Of a stretch of 64,000 nt of DNA, positions 36,462-47,239 are shown in pieces. The notes beneath the pieces were generated by a model. That model searched no databases. It was not told the DNA's origin and saw only the letters and a list, made by a program, of their open reading frames with translations. Position 1 is the stretch's first letter. Each line of letters begins with the position of its first letter. The DNA is taken from contig NC_081413.1 of NCBI RefSeq assembly GCF_030272615.1, positions 158,566,849 to 158,630,848 on the forward strand. Reading direction: 5' to 3'. The stretch is from Cryptomeria japonica. Lineage: Eukaryota; Streptophyta; Pinopsida; Cupressales; Cupressaceae. The position numbers were made by a program, and so were the translations under genes.

Positions 36462-37490
36462 CTACGGAGGTGTAACCCTGCGAGTCAGAGTTGAAGGAGT
36501 CTTGTCATCTGAATCACTAGCATCACTATCCACAATAGAGGAAGGTGGAGGAGGTAGAGAGGCTAAGCTAGGAGAGCTTTCCTCAAAGTGAACAGTCCTC
36601 TCAATGAACCCCTCATGTGTCTTAGGATCCATCAGTCTATATGCCTTAACACCCTCAAGATATCCAACAAATATGCAACGCTGACTCTGAGGTTCCAATG
36701 CCTTGTGTTTCTGCGGAGGTATGCAAGCCCACGCTAGACACTCAAAGACTCTGAAATGTCTCACAATCGGTTTCCTACTAGCCCAAGCTTCAAAAGGAGT
36801 AATACCTTGCAAAGCTTTGTGAGGAACCTGATTTTGGATGTGTGTGGCACAATTGATAGCCTCTGCCCAAAAGGCGGGATCAAGAGAATGTGCATGTATC
36901 ATACAGCTAGCCATTTCTTTGAGAGTTCTATTCTTGCATTCTACAACTCCGTTCTGTTGTGGAGTGTATGCAATAGAATGTTGAAGATCAATTCCCTCAA
37001 GTGTACAAAAATCCTCAATTCTCTTGTTCACATATTCCCTTCCATTATCTGTATGAAGAATCTTGACCACTTTCCCGGATTGCTTCTCCACACGAGTCTT
37101 GAAGTCCTGAAACCTGTCAAATACTTCACTCTTACGAATGAGAAAGTAGACCCCAGTGAAGCGAGAGTAGTCATCAATGAAGGTGAGGACATAGTGGGCC
37201 TTGCTAAATTAATGTGCTGGAAGTGGACCTGCTACATCATTGTGAACAAGTTGAAGAACTTCCGAAGCTCTCCAAGCTTTCCCCTTATCAAACTTCTCCT
37301 TAGGATGCTTGCCCATGGAACAACCTGGACATACACCCTCTGAAAAACTGATTCGAGGTAGACCTATGACCATGTCTTTAGTGTTGAGCTGCTGAAGATA
37401 GCAATAGCTGAGGTGACCAAACCGCTCATGCCATAGCTTACTTTCAAAATTTGAATGAGTAAGCAAGGCCCTAGAAGGTGAACTTGGCAC
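36462..37490 (-). pseudogene. Element D: copia integrase
   Basis: GAG-pre-integrase region LWHERFGHLSYCYLQQL with CPGCSMGKHPKEKF gives the HHCC zinc site (37490-37209). After one stop the core continues: VHNDVAGPL, then FIDDYSRF, HTDNGREYV at about 37050 (second Asp) and QQNGVVECKNRTLKEM (Glu). The C-terminal region includes KHKALEPQSQRCIFVGY and a Ser/Pro/Asp-rich tail. The 209 codons at 37091-36462 are open. One TAA near 37210 and another break close to it appear to be the only lesions. Confidence 0.9.
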
Positions 37491-37502
37491 AAAGTGGGAG
37501 AA

Positions 37503-38108
37503 TTAATAAAGCCTTGAGTTGTCATTGACTTGTCCCACTGCTACCAAGGCATCATCATCAAGTTCCTTTACCACAACTGAATTTGGTGTAAACTCAACCT
37601 TTTTTTGATTCCCATAGTGAGTGATTTGGTAGATGGAGAGAAGGTTGGTAGACAAGTGAGGAACATAGAGAACATTCTCAAAAGTTCCATCATCCATGTC
37701 AGTTGAACCTTTCACTTCAACCTCTACTTGTGTATCATCACCTATGTAAATGTGAGGTACCTTAGATGGCTCCAATGAAGAAAATTGCCCCTTTATAGAA
37801 CCCATGTGATATGAGGCACCCGAGTCAAGTATCCATTGCTGTGAAGAACCTGTTGTAGCAACAAATGCTTTCCCTTTTCCCTTAGAATGTGAGGAAGAGG
37901 AAGAAGATGAATCCTTCTTTGTGTAGGCGGATGGCAAGTTGATGTTGTTTTTCTTAAGAAGATTAGTTAACTCATCAGCTTGCTTTGCGTGGCATCAATG
38001 CTCATCATGACCATACTTCTTGGAATATGCACAAGTTGGTTTATCCTTCTTAGGTGGTGTCCCCTTCTTGGAAGAGGATGAAAAATCGCCCTATGATGGA
38101 GAGGATGA
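37503..38108 (-). pseudogene. Element D: gag knuckle and aspartic protease
   Basis: The protease active site is WILDSGASYHMG near 37830, followed by GTFENVLYVPHLSTNLLS, a standard copia pattern. Upstream lies a Ser/Lys-rich linker and a knuckle reading CAYSKKYGHDEH then a stop then CH, in which the second Cys is Ser. The 37937-37503 part is open for 144 codons. Confidence 0.88.
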
Positions 38109-38753
38109 TTATCCTTTTTCTTGTTGTGGCTTAGACTTGGAGTGCTTTTTCTTCTTGTTGGAATCTTTGCCTTGACTTCCTTGATTCCCTTGATTAGCCA
38201 CCAAAGCCTTGGACTCTGAAGACTTGAGAAGCCCCATGTTCAACAACTTAGATTGTTCTAATATCAACATTTCTGTGAAAGCATCAAATGAAGGCATAAC
38301 ATAGGAACTCCCCACTATCAAACAATGAGTTTGGAAGCTAGACACAAATGTTGCATATTCTGGTGCAAGCTTGTCCAACAAGTTGAATATCAATTGAGCA
38401 TCCTTTTTGTCAATTCCACAATCCTTAAGCTTTGCTCTTAGCTCATTTTCTTTGGTGACATAATCTTGGATTGTATCAAAATTCTTGGGATCCAAGTTGG
38501 TGAGCTCATTGTCAATTTTGTAACCTCTGATTTCATCAACTTGACCATACTATTTCTGAAACATATCCCAAGCCTCTTTTATTGTTGTACACTTCTCAAT
38601 GTGAAAAATGAGGTCATCTGATACATACTAGCACAAAGTTCCAAGAGCCATGCAATTCTTAGTGAGCCATTCTAACTAAGCATTAGGATCAGCCTTAGGA
38701 TTAGGTGGTGGTGCTATTGTTCCATCTATGTAATGCGTGAGACCTTTTTCCAT
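38109..38753 (-). pseudogene. Element D: copia gag (UBN2 type)
   Basis: Start Met at 38753 (MEKGLTHYIDGTIAPPP). The frame continues with WLTKNCMALGTL, DDLIFHIEKCTTIKEAWDMF, then MDPKNFDTIQDYVTKENELR and a Lys/Ser/Gln-rich end. This is the classic copia gag layout. Three early stops fall before 38495 in the same frame, after which 128 codons are open. It forms the particle shell and binds RNA in active relatives. Confidence 0.87.
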
Positions 38754-40285
38754 TAATTTGCTTCATACTTTAATTTTCCATGATGCATAATTATGTGGAG
38801 TTAAAGGTGGAAATTTATGAGGACTTATTGCAACAAAAAATGAAAGAGCACAAGTAAAGAGAGGCACAATCACATAAGACACCCCCCCAAATTCACTCAA
38901 TCAAAGAACCCCCTCAAAAGTGATGATTTGGCACTTTATACTTAGTGCATATACAATGGGCCACTTGCAAAAAATGACAAAGTTGGCTTCTGATTTCAAT
39001 TTTACAACTGCCTCAATAAGGCCAAAAGAGACTCAAACTAATAATGTAAGAGATCTAAACTAAGATCCAAGCAAATTACAAATACCAAATAGGCCAAATA
39101 AGACCAATATCTGAAAGTACAACTTCTACTCAAAATATCTAAAATCTGATCATATATTATGAAAGTAGACAAAATAACATGCACTTTCAAAAAAAATGGC
39201 ACCTGAAAAGGAGGTTGTATGAGCTCAAATGAGGCCTTTGAAGTTGCAGAATTGGGGATTGGATAGGTACAGCTGAGAGAATTTGAAAATTTTGGAAAAC
39301 CTATGCACCAAAACCAGAAAATAACCACACCACTATGAAGAGCATGAAAAATTAGCCCAAATAAAAAAAAAATGCACCCAAAAAGGAGAAAATTGAGCAA
39401 GTTATGAGCCTCCAAAGTTGGCCCAAAAAACCAAATAGCTCAACGGAGAGGGGTCTGTGAATTTCCAAAAAATCGACTAGGCGCTGACTGTGCAAAAAAG
39501 CTAGGTGGCACTGACTGGACGCTGACTATGTAAAAAAAATAGGTGGCCCTAGTTGGGCGCTGACTGTTGGCAGTCGCCGGAAATCTGCCAGTCCATTCCT
39601 GGAAAATTTTGGCAGTGGCCAGATGGCTGCCTGAGGGTCGGCAGTGGCTGCCGGAGGGCCGGTGGTGGGCTCGGGAGGTCCCGGCAATGGGCAGAACTCC
39701 CGGGAGCTAGAGCTGGGTGGCGCCTGCGGACTGCACGGGCGGCGCGCAGATTGGGCGGGCGACGAGTGCAGCGGGCTCAGCAGTGCCGCTCCATGGGTTG
39801 CTGTTGGTGGTGGCCACTAGGCAGTGACTGCTGGGACTGTGTAGGTCATGGTGGCCAGAGACTGCACAGAGGAGACTACCTGCAGAAAAAGATACGGCGG
39901 GACAGGGGGGTCTACGGACCCCCCAAAAAACAAATTTTTTTTTTTCACTTTTAAAAAAAAAAAAAATCCCCTTCACCTTTTCATATTTTTATTTTTTTTC
40001 CTCAAAATAAACTTTTCAAAACTGGAAAAAATTTTCAGAATTTTTTTTTTTTTTTTAGATCCGAAAATTCTGTACCGTACTGTACCGCCCAAGATCCCTC
40101 CACTCCCAAAAGTCAATTTTCGCCAAAAATGGTCGAGTTTATACTTGATTTTAATGGAAATGGCCTCCCAAACGCAATGGTGAGGTCTAAAACACTCTAA
40201 GGTGCCTCCAAAAAATGCTTGTTCCTCAGATCCGAAAATAGAAGCCTTCCAAAAATGTCTCCAAAAACCAATCAATGAAGCCCCA
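38754..40285 (-). other. Element D: 1.5 kb leader with a GC-rich island
   Basis: Unusually long leader between PBS and gag. It contains a 38-bp unit repeated about three times (from 39481, 39519 and 39557, each near GCGCTGACTGT), a GC-rich stretch at about 39560-39900 unlike anything else in the window, then T/A homopolymer runs at 39930-40060. Frames through the GC island on both strands look like composition effects. No domain seen. Confidence 0.7.
39481..39594. repeat. 38-bp repeat, three units, in the D leader
   Basis: Each unit starts (A/G)CGCTGACT and continues with TG(C/T)AAAAAA and TAGGTGGC; the third is shorter in its match. Confidence 0.7.
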
Positions 40286-40300
40286 ACGGCTCTCATACCA
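40286..40300 (-). promoter_or_regulatory. Primer binding site of element D
   Basis: Minus strand TGGTATGAGAGCCG immediately after the LTR end; one or two differences from the initiator Met tRNA complement TGGTATCAGAGC. Confidence 0.82.
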
Positions 40301-40752
40301 TGTAGGATTTTGCCAAGATCAAGGGAACTATGAAAAGCATAAAAAGAGAGACAATAGAATGACAAGAACAAACTGTATTCTCATCAATATGCAAAATGAT
40401 CAACTGAATTAACCAATACAATGAATATAGGTTTGCTTATATAGGCAAGGCTATATGGATGTACGAGTACACAATCATGACATGTGGCTCAATGAGAAAC
40501 AAGGGTAGGTAAGAAGTATTAGGGGTAGGTAGGAGAAATAATATAATATTCCACAAGAGGTGGATGACCCACCGAATGTGGAGTGTAACAACAAAACAAG
40601 ACCACAAAAGGTGGAATTTCTCCTACAAGCTCTATCCCTATGTGTACACTTCCCTAAGTGTCTCAAATCCAAACTACGAAGAGATGCATTATGCTAAGTT
40701 AACAAAAGTAAAGTGTAATAATATCCATAATGAATATTTATTTACACCAATA
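40301..40752 (-). mobile_element. Element D: 5' LTR
   Basis: 452 bp; plus strand opens TGTAGGATTTTGCC and closes TTTACACCAATA. High identity with the 3' LTR (about twenty differences by eye, including a two-base and a few-base indel) makes D one of the youngest insertions here. The outer flanks (CTCCC left, GTGCT right) do not form a target duplication. Confidence 0.92.
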
Positions 40753-42514
40753 GTGCTAGGATTCAACATTTAATGGGCTAGTGTATTTATAATTTTTGTA
40801 GGGTGGGGGCTTTGTTGGGTCTCTCTTTCTTTGCTCATCGTCCTCCTCCTCTTGTTGTTGTTGGTGATTTGAATTGAGGATGAACAAGTGTATCTATAAT
40901 TTTTAAAAGATATGGTGGGCCTTTTTGGGTCCCTCTTTTAGGCTTAGGTTTAGGTTTAAGGTTTTTGCTTTTATTTTTCTGATTTTTTAATGATTGGGAT
41001 TTATTTTGGTCTTGGGTATGCCTTTTCATCCTCAAGACAATCAAGGGATGTTTGCACATCCTTTGGCAGTCTTGGGGATGGAAAAGTGTTGTCAAATGCC
41101 TTCCCAAAGCAAAATATCCCTTCCTTTCTTTGTAGGGCTCTCTTGGGGACAACCTCCTTTGGGGTTGGTTCTTGGGGGATCACATGGGATGTTTTTCCCC
41201 CATCTCACCACTTTGAGGCATCCTTGCTTCTAGAAGTGTGACATTTTCCTAGGGGAAACATCTTGAGGCACATTAGAGGTGACTTAATGCTACATGTATT
41301 CTTTTGGCACCATTTTTTCTTTGTTAAACAAATTTTCTTTGGAAAAGAATTGCATATGAAGAAATGTTTTGATTTTTAGGTCTCCCTTTTGTCTTTCAAG
41401 CATTCTCTTTGGATCTTTGAAATTATGTTATCTAACATGTGGAAAAGATATGGATTCTATTGCATCTCCATTGACTGGCCCATCAAACTTGTGTGTGGTT
41501 AGTTTCTTATTATCATTGGCTAGCTCACATGCCAATTTATCTTTCTTATGACCTTCTTCATTAGAATTATTATCCTAATGGTCCCTCTGATTTCTATTCT
41601 CTGGGTGACTACTTTGGTCATGTTTAGACTCTTCTTCCTATTTCTAATTTGTTCCTCTATGATAATGGCCTTATCTTTCTAACCTATGCTCCATGGTTCT
41701 GATCCTATGGGTTTCTTGGTTCAATCTTTGCAAGATTTGGTCAAGCTTGTCATTTAGACTCTTCAAATGGTTGGAAGCCTCCTAATTCCCCCTTAGATTG
41801 ATTTGAGTTTGCACCATTATAGGACTCTAATCACCCTGATCTGCCATTAATACCATTAATTAGGCTCACATATGGATGCATCCTAAACAAAAGTTTTATT
41901 TTAAGATTTTAATCATTCACAATAAACAAAAACAAAAAGGATAACTTGAAAGAAAATTTATTTCTTTATTATATTTCAATTAGGAAGTTACATCTTTATT
42001 TCATGGAAAAGTTAACATAGCATCTACTCATCATGATCAAGAGGGGTATAACCCTCATAGTCATTAGAACTAATAGCTATCACCTCAAAGGGTGTTTACA
42101 CATGTAGGTTCTCCCTTGAACCTACTAGTTTAACTGTTGACTTAGTGTGACTACTCTCACTTGGGGCATATCTAGTGAGGGATGGTTCATTTGGTTCTAT
42201 AGGAGGAGTTCCAACAATAGCTCTAGCAACTGCTACCACATCCCTTAACTCCTTCTGTTCTCTTACTTGAGAAAGAGACTGACTAAAAGTCTCCATGTCT
42301 CCCAACCATTCCCCTCCTAAGATGTTGGTTCCTACGATGGTTTTGATAAGAGTTGACCACTCTTTCATCACCTTAAGAACTATCTAATTTCCAACAACTA
42401 ACTTCCTGGTAGCTCTCTTAAACCTTACCATTCTAGTATAGGAAATCATACAAGCATTAGTTTTTGTAGTGATATCATAGGTCCATGAGTTGAACCTTGT
42501 GCTTAGATACCACA
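40753..42514 (-). pseudogene. Element E: leader and decayed gag N-terminal region
   Basis: Read from 42514 leftward. First an open 91-codon piece (42371-42096, KEWSTLIKTIVGTNILGGEW, then REQKELRDVVAVARAIVG). Then, from about 41850, MADQGD-like text, LKSLNDKLDQILQRLNQETH and RTMEHRLER, a heptad-like segment typical of plant gypsy gag N-termini, followed by a His/Asn/Lys-rich charged stretch with many stops to 40753. Lysine-rich text with EEEDDEQRKRDPTKPPP lies at 40830-40790. Assignment to E rests on the PBS and LTR at 42515; the exact join to 34042 across element D is not proven. Confidence 0.5.
42499..42514 (-). promoter_or_regulatory. Primer binding site of element E
   Basis: Minus strand TGTGGTATCTAAGCAC after an LTR end reading CATTACA. 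It approximates TGGTATCAGAGC. Confidence 0.65.
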
Positions 42515-43600
42515 TGTAATGATTCTGAAACCTAGAATGTTAGGAAATAAATACTACTTTTAAACAAGATAAATTTCATTAAAGCATTAAAAGCATGACG
42601 ATTTGTTTTTAAACATAAAAAATATTTCAAATAAAACAATTAAACATTTTTATTTGTAAACATTATGAAAGGGAATATTTTCATTTTTTCATTGCATTGA
42701 AACTCATGATAAAAAACATGGCATAAATAAAATTTTCCAGATATACCCGCTAGGAAAGTTTTGTATATGCCTTGCAAGCCTCACCTTGTCAACTGCGAGA
42801 GGGAGAGCATCATCTAGGAACTAAACCTCCAGCCATAGTCCAAAGTTCTCCCACACACCTTCCTACTGGAAGTGGCCCTACACTTCATGAGGATCATAGA
42901 AAAGGGGACCTATGTGGTTCCATCTAAGTATTAGTGTCGTGAAACACATATCTCAATCCGACCATACTACTATAGACTATCTTCTAACTAAGTATGACCT
43001 ATTTGGATGATCTATGTTCTGGTAACAATTGTGAACTATCTTGTTGTATGCAGTGACAAATATGACACCTTGGCCAAAGTTTTATTTTACATAAAAGTAA
43101 TTGTTCACTCACCTCTTACTTGACTTGGAGACTACTCTCTTCCTAGGGTTTGATATGTATAAATATGAAGACCAATAACATAAAAATTACTTGCTTACAC
43201 GAACACTTAATGGTATGGACTTTCCCTTTGCAACTGCAACCTGCAATTTAGAGTCACTACCCTTAGTCCATATTTAGTTCATTTTAGGTTTACCTTCTAT
43301 GCACATCTTATAGAGTCTACACGAATATAATAATTCCTTGGCTAGGATTCTCAACCCATTGGACTCTCTAAAGTTCCTAAATTTACAATATGGATTTCCC
43401 TTGCCAAAACAAAGAGCAAATACACACCATAGTATATTTATTCATATACATGTATTTTAATATTCTCGTGCATTACAAATATTTCAAATATATATATCTT
43501 TGACTACCTATCAAAAACAATCATACTAAGTTTAATTACAAAGGTATTCATTTTAGGAACAAGAATACATGTGATAATGAACTAAGAAAAACACAAGCAT
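42515..43600 (-). mobile_element. Element E: 5' LTR, PBS-proximal piece
   Basis: Starts TGTAATGATTC on the plus strand next to the PBS and runs AT-rich to the start of a LINE near 43600. It includes a GCCTTGCAAGCCTCACC block near 42768 and no coding domain. The LTR seems to resume after the LINE at 47240. Confidence 0.55.
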
Positions 43601-45098
43601 AATCTAGGAATTTTATGGGGAAATGTAGAAGTGTCTTGCTGCTGCATCTTTCTTGGGTTGTGCATAATGGTAGTAAAATTAGATTTTGGGATGATGCTTA
43701 GAATGGTCATTATCCTTTGGATTATATTAGGGATTGGTCACCTTTGAAATCAATTCTTCTGGATAAATGGGGGGTTTTCTTATCTGATTATTTTAATGTT
43801 GTGCATAATGGACATGTGAACGTGGCTAAATGGAAATCAATTGATTTTCTATCTATTTGTCCTAGCCTAAAAGAAGATTTTTGTACTATCCTCAAAGATA
43901 GAATTATCATCTTGTTTGAGAGGGAAGATGAGCTTATTTGGACCAAGAACACATCTAGAAAATACTCAATGAAAGATGGATATAGTTCTCTTATACCGGC
44001 TAAGAACCTTTCTTCTTGGCCTTATAAATTATTCTGGCATCCAACTTGCCTCCCGAAGGCTGGAGCATTTGCTTGGCTTGTTGTTCAAGATAGGGTTCTT
44101 ATTAGGATGAGACTGGATAGGGTGGGTATGTCTGTTGTTTTCCCTTGTGTTTTGTGCAATAAGAATTTGGAATCGTCCTCTCACCTATCCCTTCATTGTG
44201 ACTTTGCTTTTGGTTGCTGGCAATGGCTATTCGAGAAACTAGGTCTATATTTTGTTATTGGCTATGACCTTCTCTCCCATTTCATAGCATGGCCTATCTT
44301 GTTCTCCTCTTCCTTTTATGCCTGCCTCTGGCTCATATCTCCATCGATTATTATTTGGAACATATGGTTAGAAAGAAACAATAGGATCTTTAGAAAGTTA
44401 TCTACTTCACTTTCTGATATCTTAGCTAAGATAGAGGCTTCTATTTCGGAGGTGGCCTTGTCATATATTCATAAGAATTTAGATAATCTGACATCTTTTT
44501 CTCATTGGGATGGCATGATTACAAGGACATGGAAATCTCTTTCTGTCATCCCTTCCCATGGGTCTGTTGCAAGAGGTCTGGCTACTAGGAATAAGAGACT
44601 TGCTGCTAGATGGGATCCTCCTCCTCTGGGTCATTTCAAGATTCACTTTGATGGTGCTTCTAGGGGTAATCCGGGTTTGGCTAGGGCTGGTATGGTCATT
44701 TTTGACCATAATGCAGTCCTAATAGCTGCTCAATGTCATGCCCTTGGGTCTCAGTCAAACAATTTTGTTGAATGCCAAGCTTTGTCACTTGGGATTGATT
44801 TGGCTATCTCCTTAGGGATTAAAGATCTTTCGATTCAGGGGGATTCAATGGTCGTCATTCAAAGTGTTTTGAGTTGTAAGAGTAATTGTTGGCACTTGAA
44901 GTAATAATTGATCATATTTTGGAGAAATTATCCTTCTTTGATACTTCCGCATTATCTCATTGCTTTAGAGAGCTAAATAAACTGACAGATTTTTTGGCTA
45001 ATATGGCTATTGACTCTGGTGCACATCATAAGAATGTAGCAGTATGTGACATTCCTCAAGACATCCTTCTCGGGCATATGATCCATCCCAAAGGTTAA
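43601..45098 (+). pseudogene. LINE ORF2 C-terminus: zf-RVT region and RNase H
   Basis: Reads HNGSKIRFWDDA, a TAG (Trp expected), then about 395 open codons from 43717 to 44904. The zf-RVT region has LFWHPTCLPKAGAFAWLV and CVLCNKNLESSSHLSLHCDF, giving a Cys/His cluster. RNase H follows: IHFDGASRGNPGLARAGMVI (first Asp), NNFVECQALSLGI (Glu), IQGDSMVVI (Asp). Near 44895 a one-base frameshift moves the rest to another frame, where LNKLTDFLANMAI supplies the last Asp, ending at 45098. The RT itself is lost by truncation. In an active LINE this region would help remove RNA after target-primed synthesis. Confidence 0.88.
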
Positions 45099-46020
45099 GC
45101 TACTTATATTGAGATAATGTTTCCATTTCCTCTTGAGGTCTACATATCATCATCTTCTCTAATCAGATTGTATTTGTACCACATGTGTTGATAGGAGGTT
45201 TTTATGTTTCTATTTGCATATAGTGTATTCTTACAACTCTGCACTTGGGCTAGATGTTAATGTGTGTTTCTCATGAGGTGTGGATAGGTAAATTATAGTT
45301 TGCATTTCATCCTAAGATTTAATATGATGAGGTGTGTCCTCTATGCTGTGTGGTTTGACTATGTGGTCATGGAATTTTATGTCACATCATCCATCTCTTT
45401 TACTTGTTGAGGTATGCATGTCATCTTCCTCTCAGCTCAGATTATATTTGCATCACATGTAAATTGTTGGCTTACGTCATTATTTACATATGATGTGTTC
45501 TAAAATTTGTTTTGAGCTAGATGGTGGGGTGTATATCCCAGGTGCTATGGTTAAAAGGGATTTCGCAGTCTATTTGAAATGTGCATGTTATTCTAAAAGG
45601 TTTAATTGTTTCTATATCGAAGGTCGAGGAGAGATTTCCTTATGATTATGTTCAAGGCAGTGGGATGCATTATAAAGGTTGTTATTTGTTATTGATACGG
45701 CTTTTTGTCTTTGAGTATTTGGCATTGATAACGTCATTTATTGGATTTATAGGATGGCAACATGTGTGATCTATGCAATCTTTATTTTCAGTCCTTCAAT
45801 AAGATTTTGTATGCTTATAACTTCTTAAATAGTTGGTACGTTCCTGAGGTGTTATTCCTTGATGTAAGTACCATATCATTGGCCGCCTTGTGTATGTCCG
45901 GTCCTGACAGAATTGGTTTACGAGATAATCATATTTGTAGGTGACGTCCTTACTTGCGAGAGAGCCACTTATGGGTTTTAGTGGAAGGTTATTAATTTGT
46001 GTGCATTGATTTAATCAAGC

Positions 46021-46848
46021 ATGCTTGAAATGGATATTTTTCAGTGTCTTTATGGAAAATTTAGGACAGTTTCTCTTTCAAATATGTTATCTTATGTTAT
46101 TGTCAAAGCAGATTATGTTATGCTTTTTATGGATTTTTCGAGGCCCTTCCCACTGCAAATGTCTTCTTCTCTACCAATTGGTGTTTACAGAGTGGTTTTA
46201 GAAGCCCAAGAATTGGGGGAAGAAAATGAAAATGAGGACAATTCTGTCTAGCTTGGTAAGGTTTTTAATTTATTTACTCCTGCGGTGGATTTTGAATTCC
46301 GTAGGCTTTTGGGATGTCGGTGGTTGCAGGTTTGTCTTCAAGTTTCTTATGTTGAGCTTATCTCTCACTTTGTTACTATTTGTTTTGATGTTTTACTTGA
46401 TATGGACTTGGTCTGCCTCTTGGTGTCCACGTTTGTCCTTCCGACAGTATGCGATTGGGCATTGGTTTCTCTTGCATTGGCTGGTTATCGGTTTGATATG
46501 GGTTCTTTTTACTATGGTGGCTTTCTCCCTCATCATGAGCTTTTGGCTAATGGTTGGTCTGGCCATTTACTTCATGAATTACGAATGGGTTTGATATGTG
46601 ATTCCATGGAAAACACTCGGGCCTCTATGGATTTTTTGTTGTATTTGGCTCCTGATCAGTATGTGGATAAAGCTTGGGTTGTCTTTCAAGCATTACATTC
46701 ATTAATCACTCTGGGTTTTTTGTGCTCTGCTCCTGCTTGGGTGTTGTTCCCTCTAAGGGTGATTCCGCCTTCAGCCTCATCTCATGAACCTCTGGATGAG
46801 AGCTCTAGTTCTTGGTTTTTGGACAACTAACAAAGTTTTTTTTTGTAG
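46021..46848 (+). pseudogene. LINE-downstream 275-codon reading frame, copy 2
   Basis: Frame from Met 46021 (MLEMDIFQCLYGKF) to TAG 46846-46848, 828 bp, with a TAG at 46249 and a TAA at 46828. The last 181 codons before 46828 are open. The inverted copy at 20844-21671 has the same start, end and length, with no indel, while the flanking 3' region does carry indels. The product would be hydrophobic-leaning, with CDWALVSLALAGYRFDMGSF and LAPDQYVDKAWVVFQAL. No domain recognised. The T-rich composition can keep a frame open by chance, so this is a candidate only. Confidence 0.45.
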
Positions 46849-47239
46849 CTGGTGGAATGGTTTTTTGCAGGCTGGAAGGTTATACGGCTTCATTTTTGCT
46901 CGGTTGATTAGCTATGGACCTGACAAGGAATTTTATCTCATTTATCTACTTGGTGGTTCTTCATGTTCATCTTCTTCTATTGGGGATACTTTGTTTTTTT
47001 GAATTGTCCTATAGGACTCTTGTAAAAATTGTAGAAATAGGAGGGTGGGGGGGTATGGCTGGACAATATATATGTTGTAAGGGTAGTATCTACTTGTATC
47101 TATTTTAAAGGCTACAACCAAAGGTTTTCTTGCGGGTTCTTTCCTCCAGGTATGCCTGGTTTGAACCCGATGTAAACTCTTTATTATTAATATATAAGTT
47201 TAGTGGATATTCCACTTTTATCGAAAAAAAAAAAAAAAC

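Larger units (their letters stand above)
43601..47239 (+). mobile_element. LINE (non-LTR retrotransposon), 5' truncated, with poly(A)
   Basis: The 3' 3.6 kb of a LINE: C-terminal ORF2 (zf-RVT and RNase H), a 2.1 kb downstream region and a poly(A) tail at 47224-47239. The last 1.9 kb is repeated in inverted orientation at 20455-22354. The start is near 43600 by loss of coding signal. I found no clear target duplication. Confidence 0.85.

Noticed and set aside
36756-37343. 195-codon plus-strand ORF
   Set aside because: Antisense shadow of the copia integrase of element D.
39553-39954. 133-codon Gly/Arg/Trp-rich ORF in the D leader
   Set aside because: GC-rich composition keeps several frames open on both strands; no start context, domain or conservation to support it.
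40990-41241. Overlapping plus and minus ORFs of 60-105 codons
   Set aside because: No family resemblance and mutually exclusive frames; best explained as decayed gag leader of element E.
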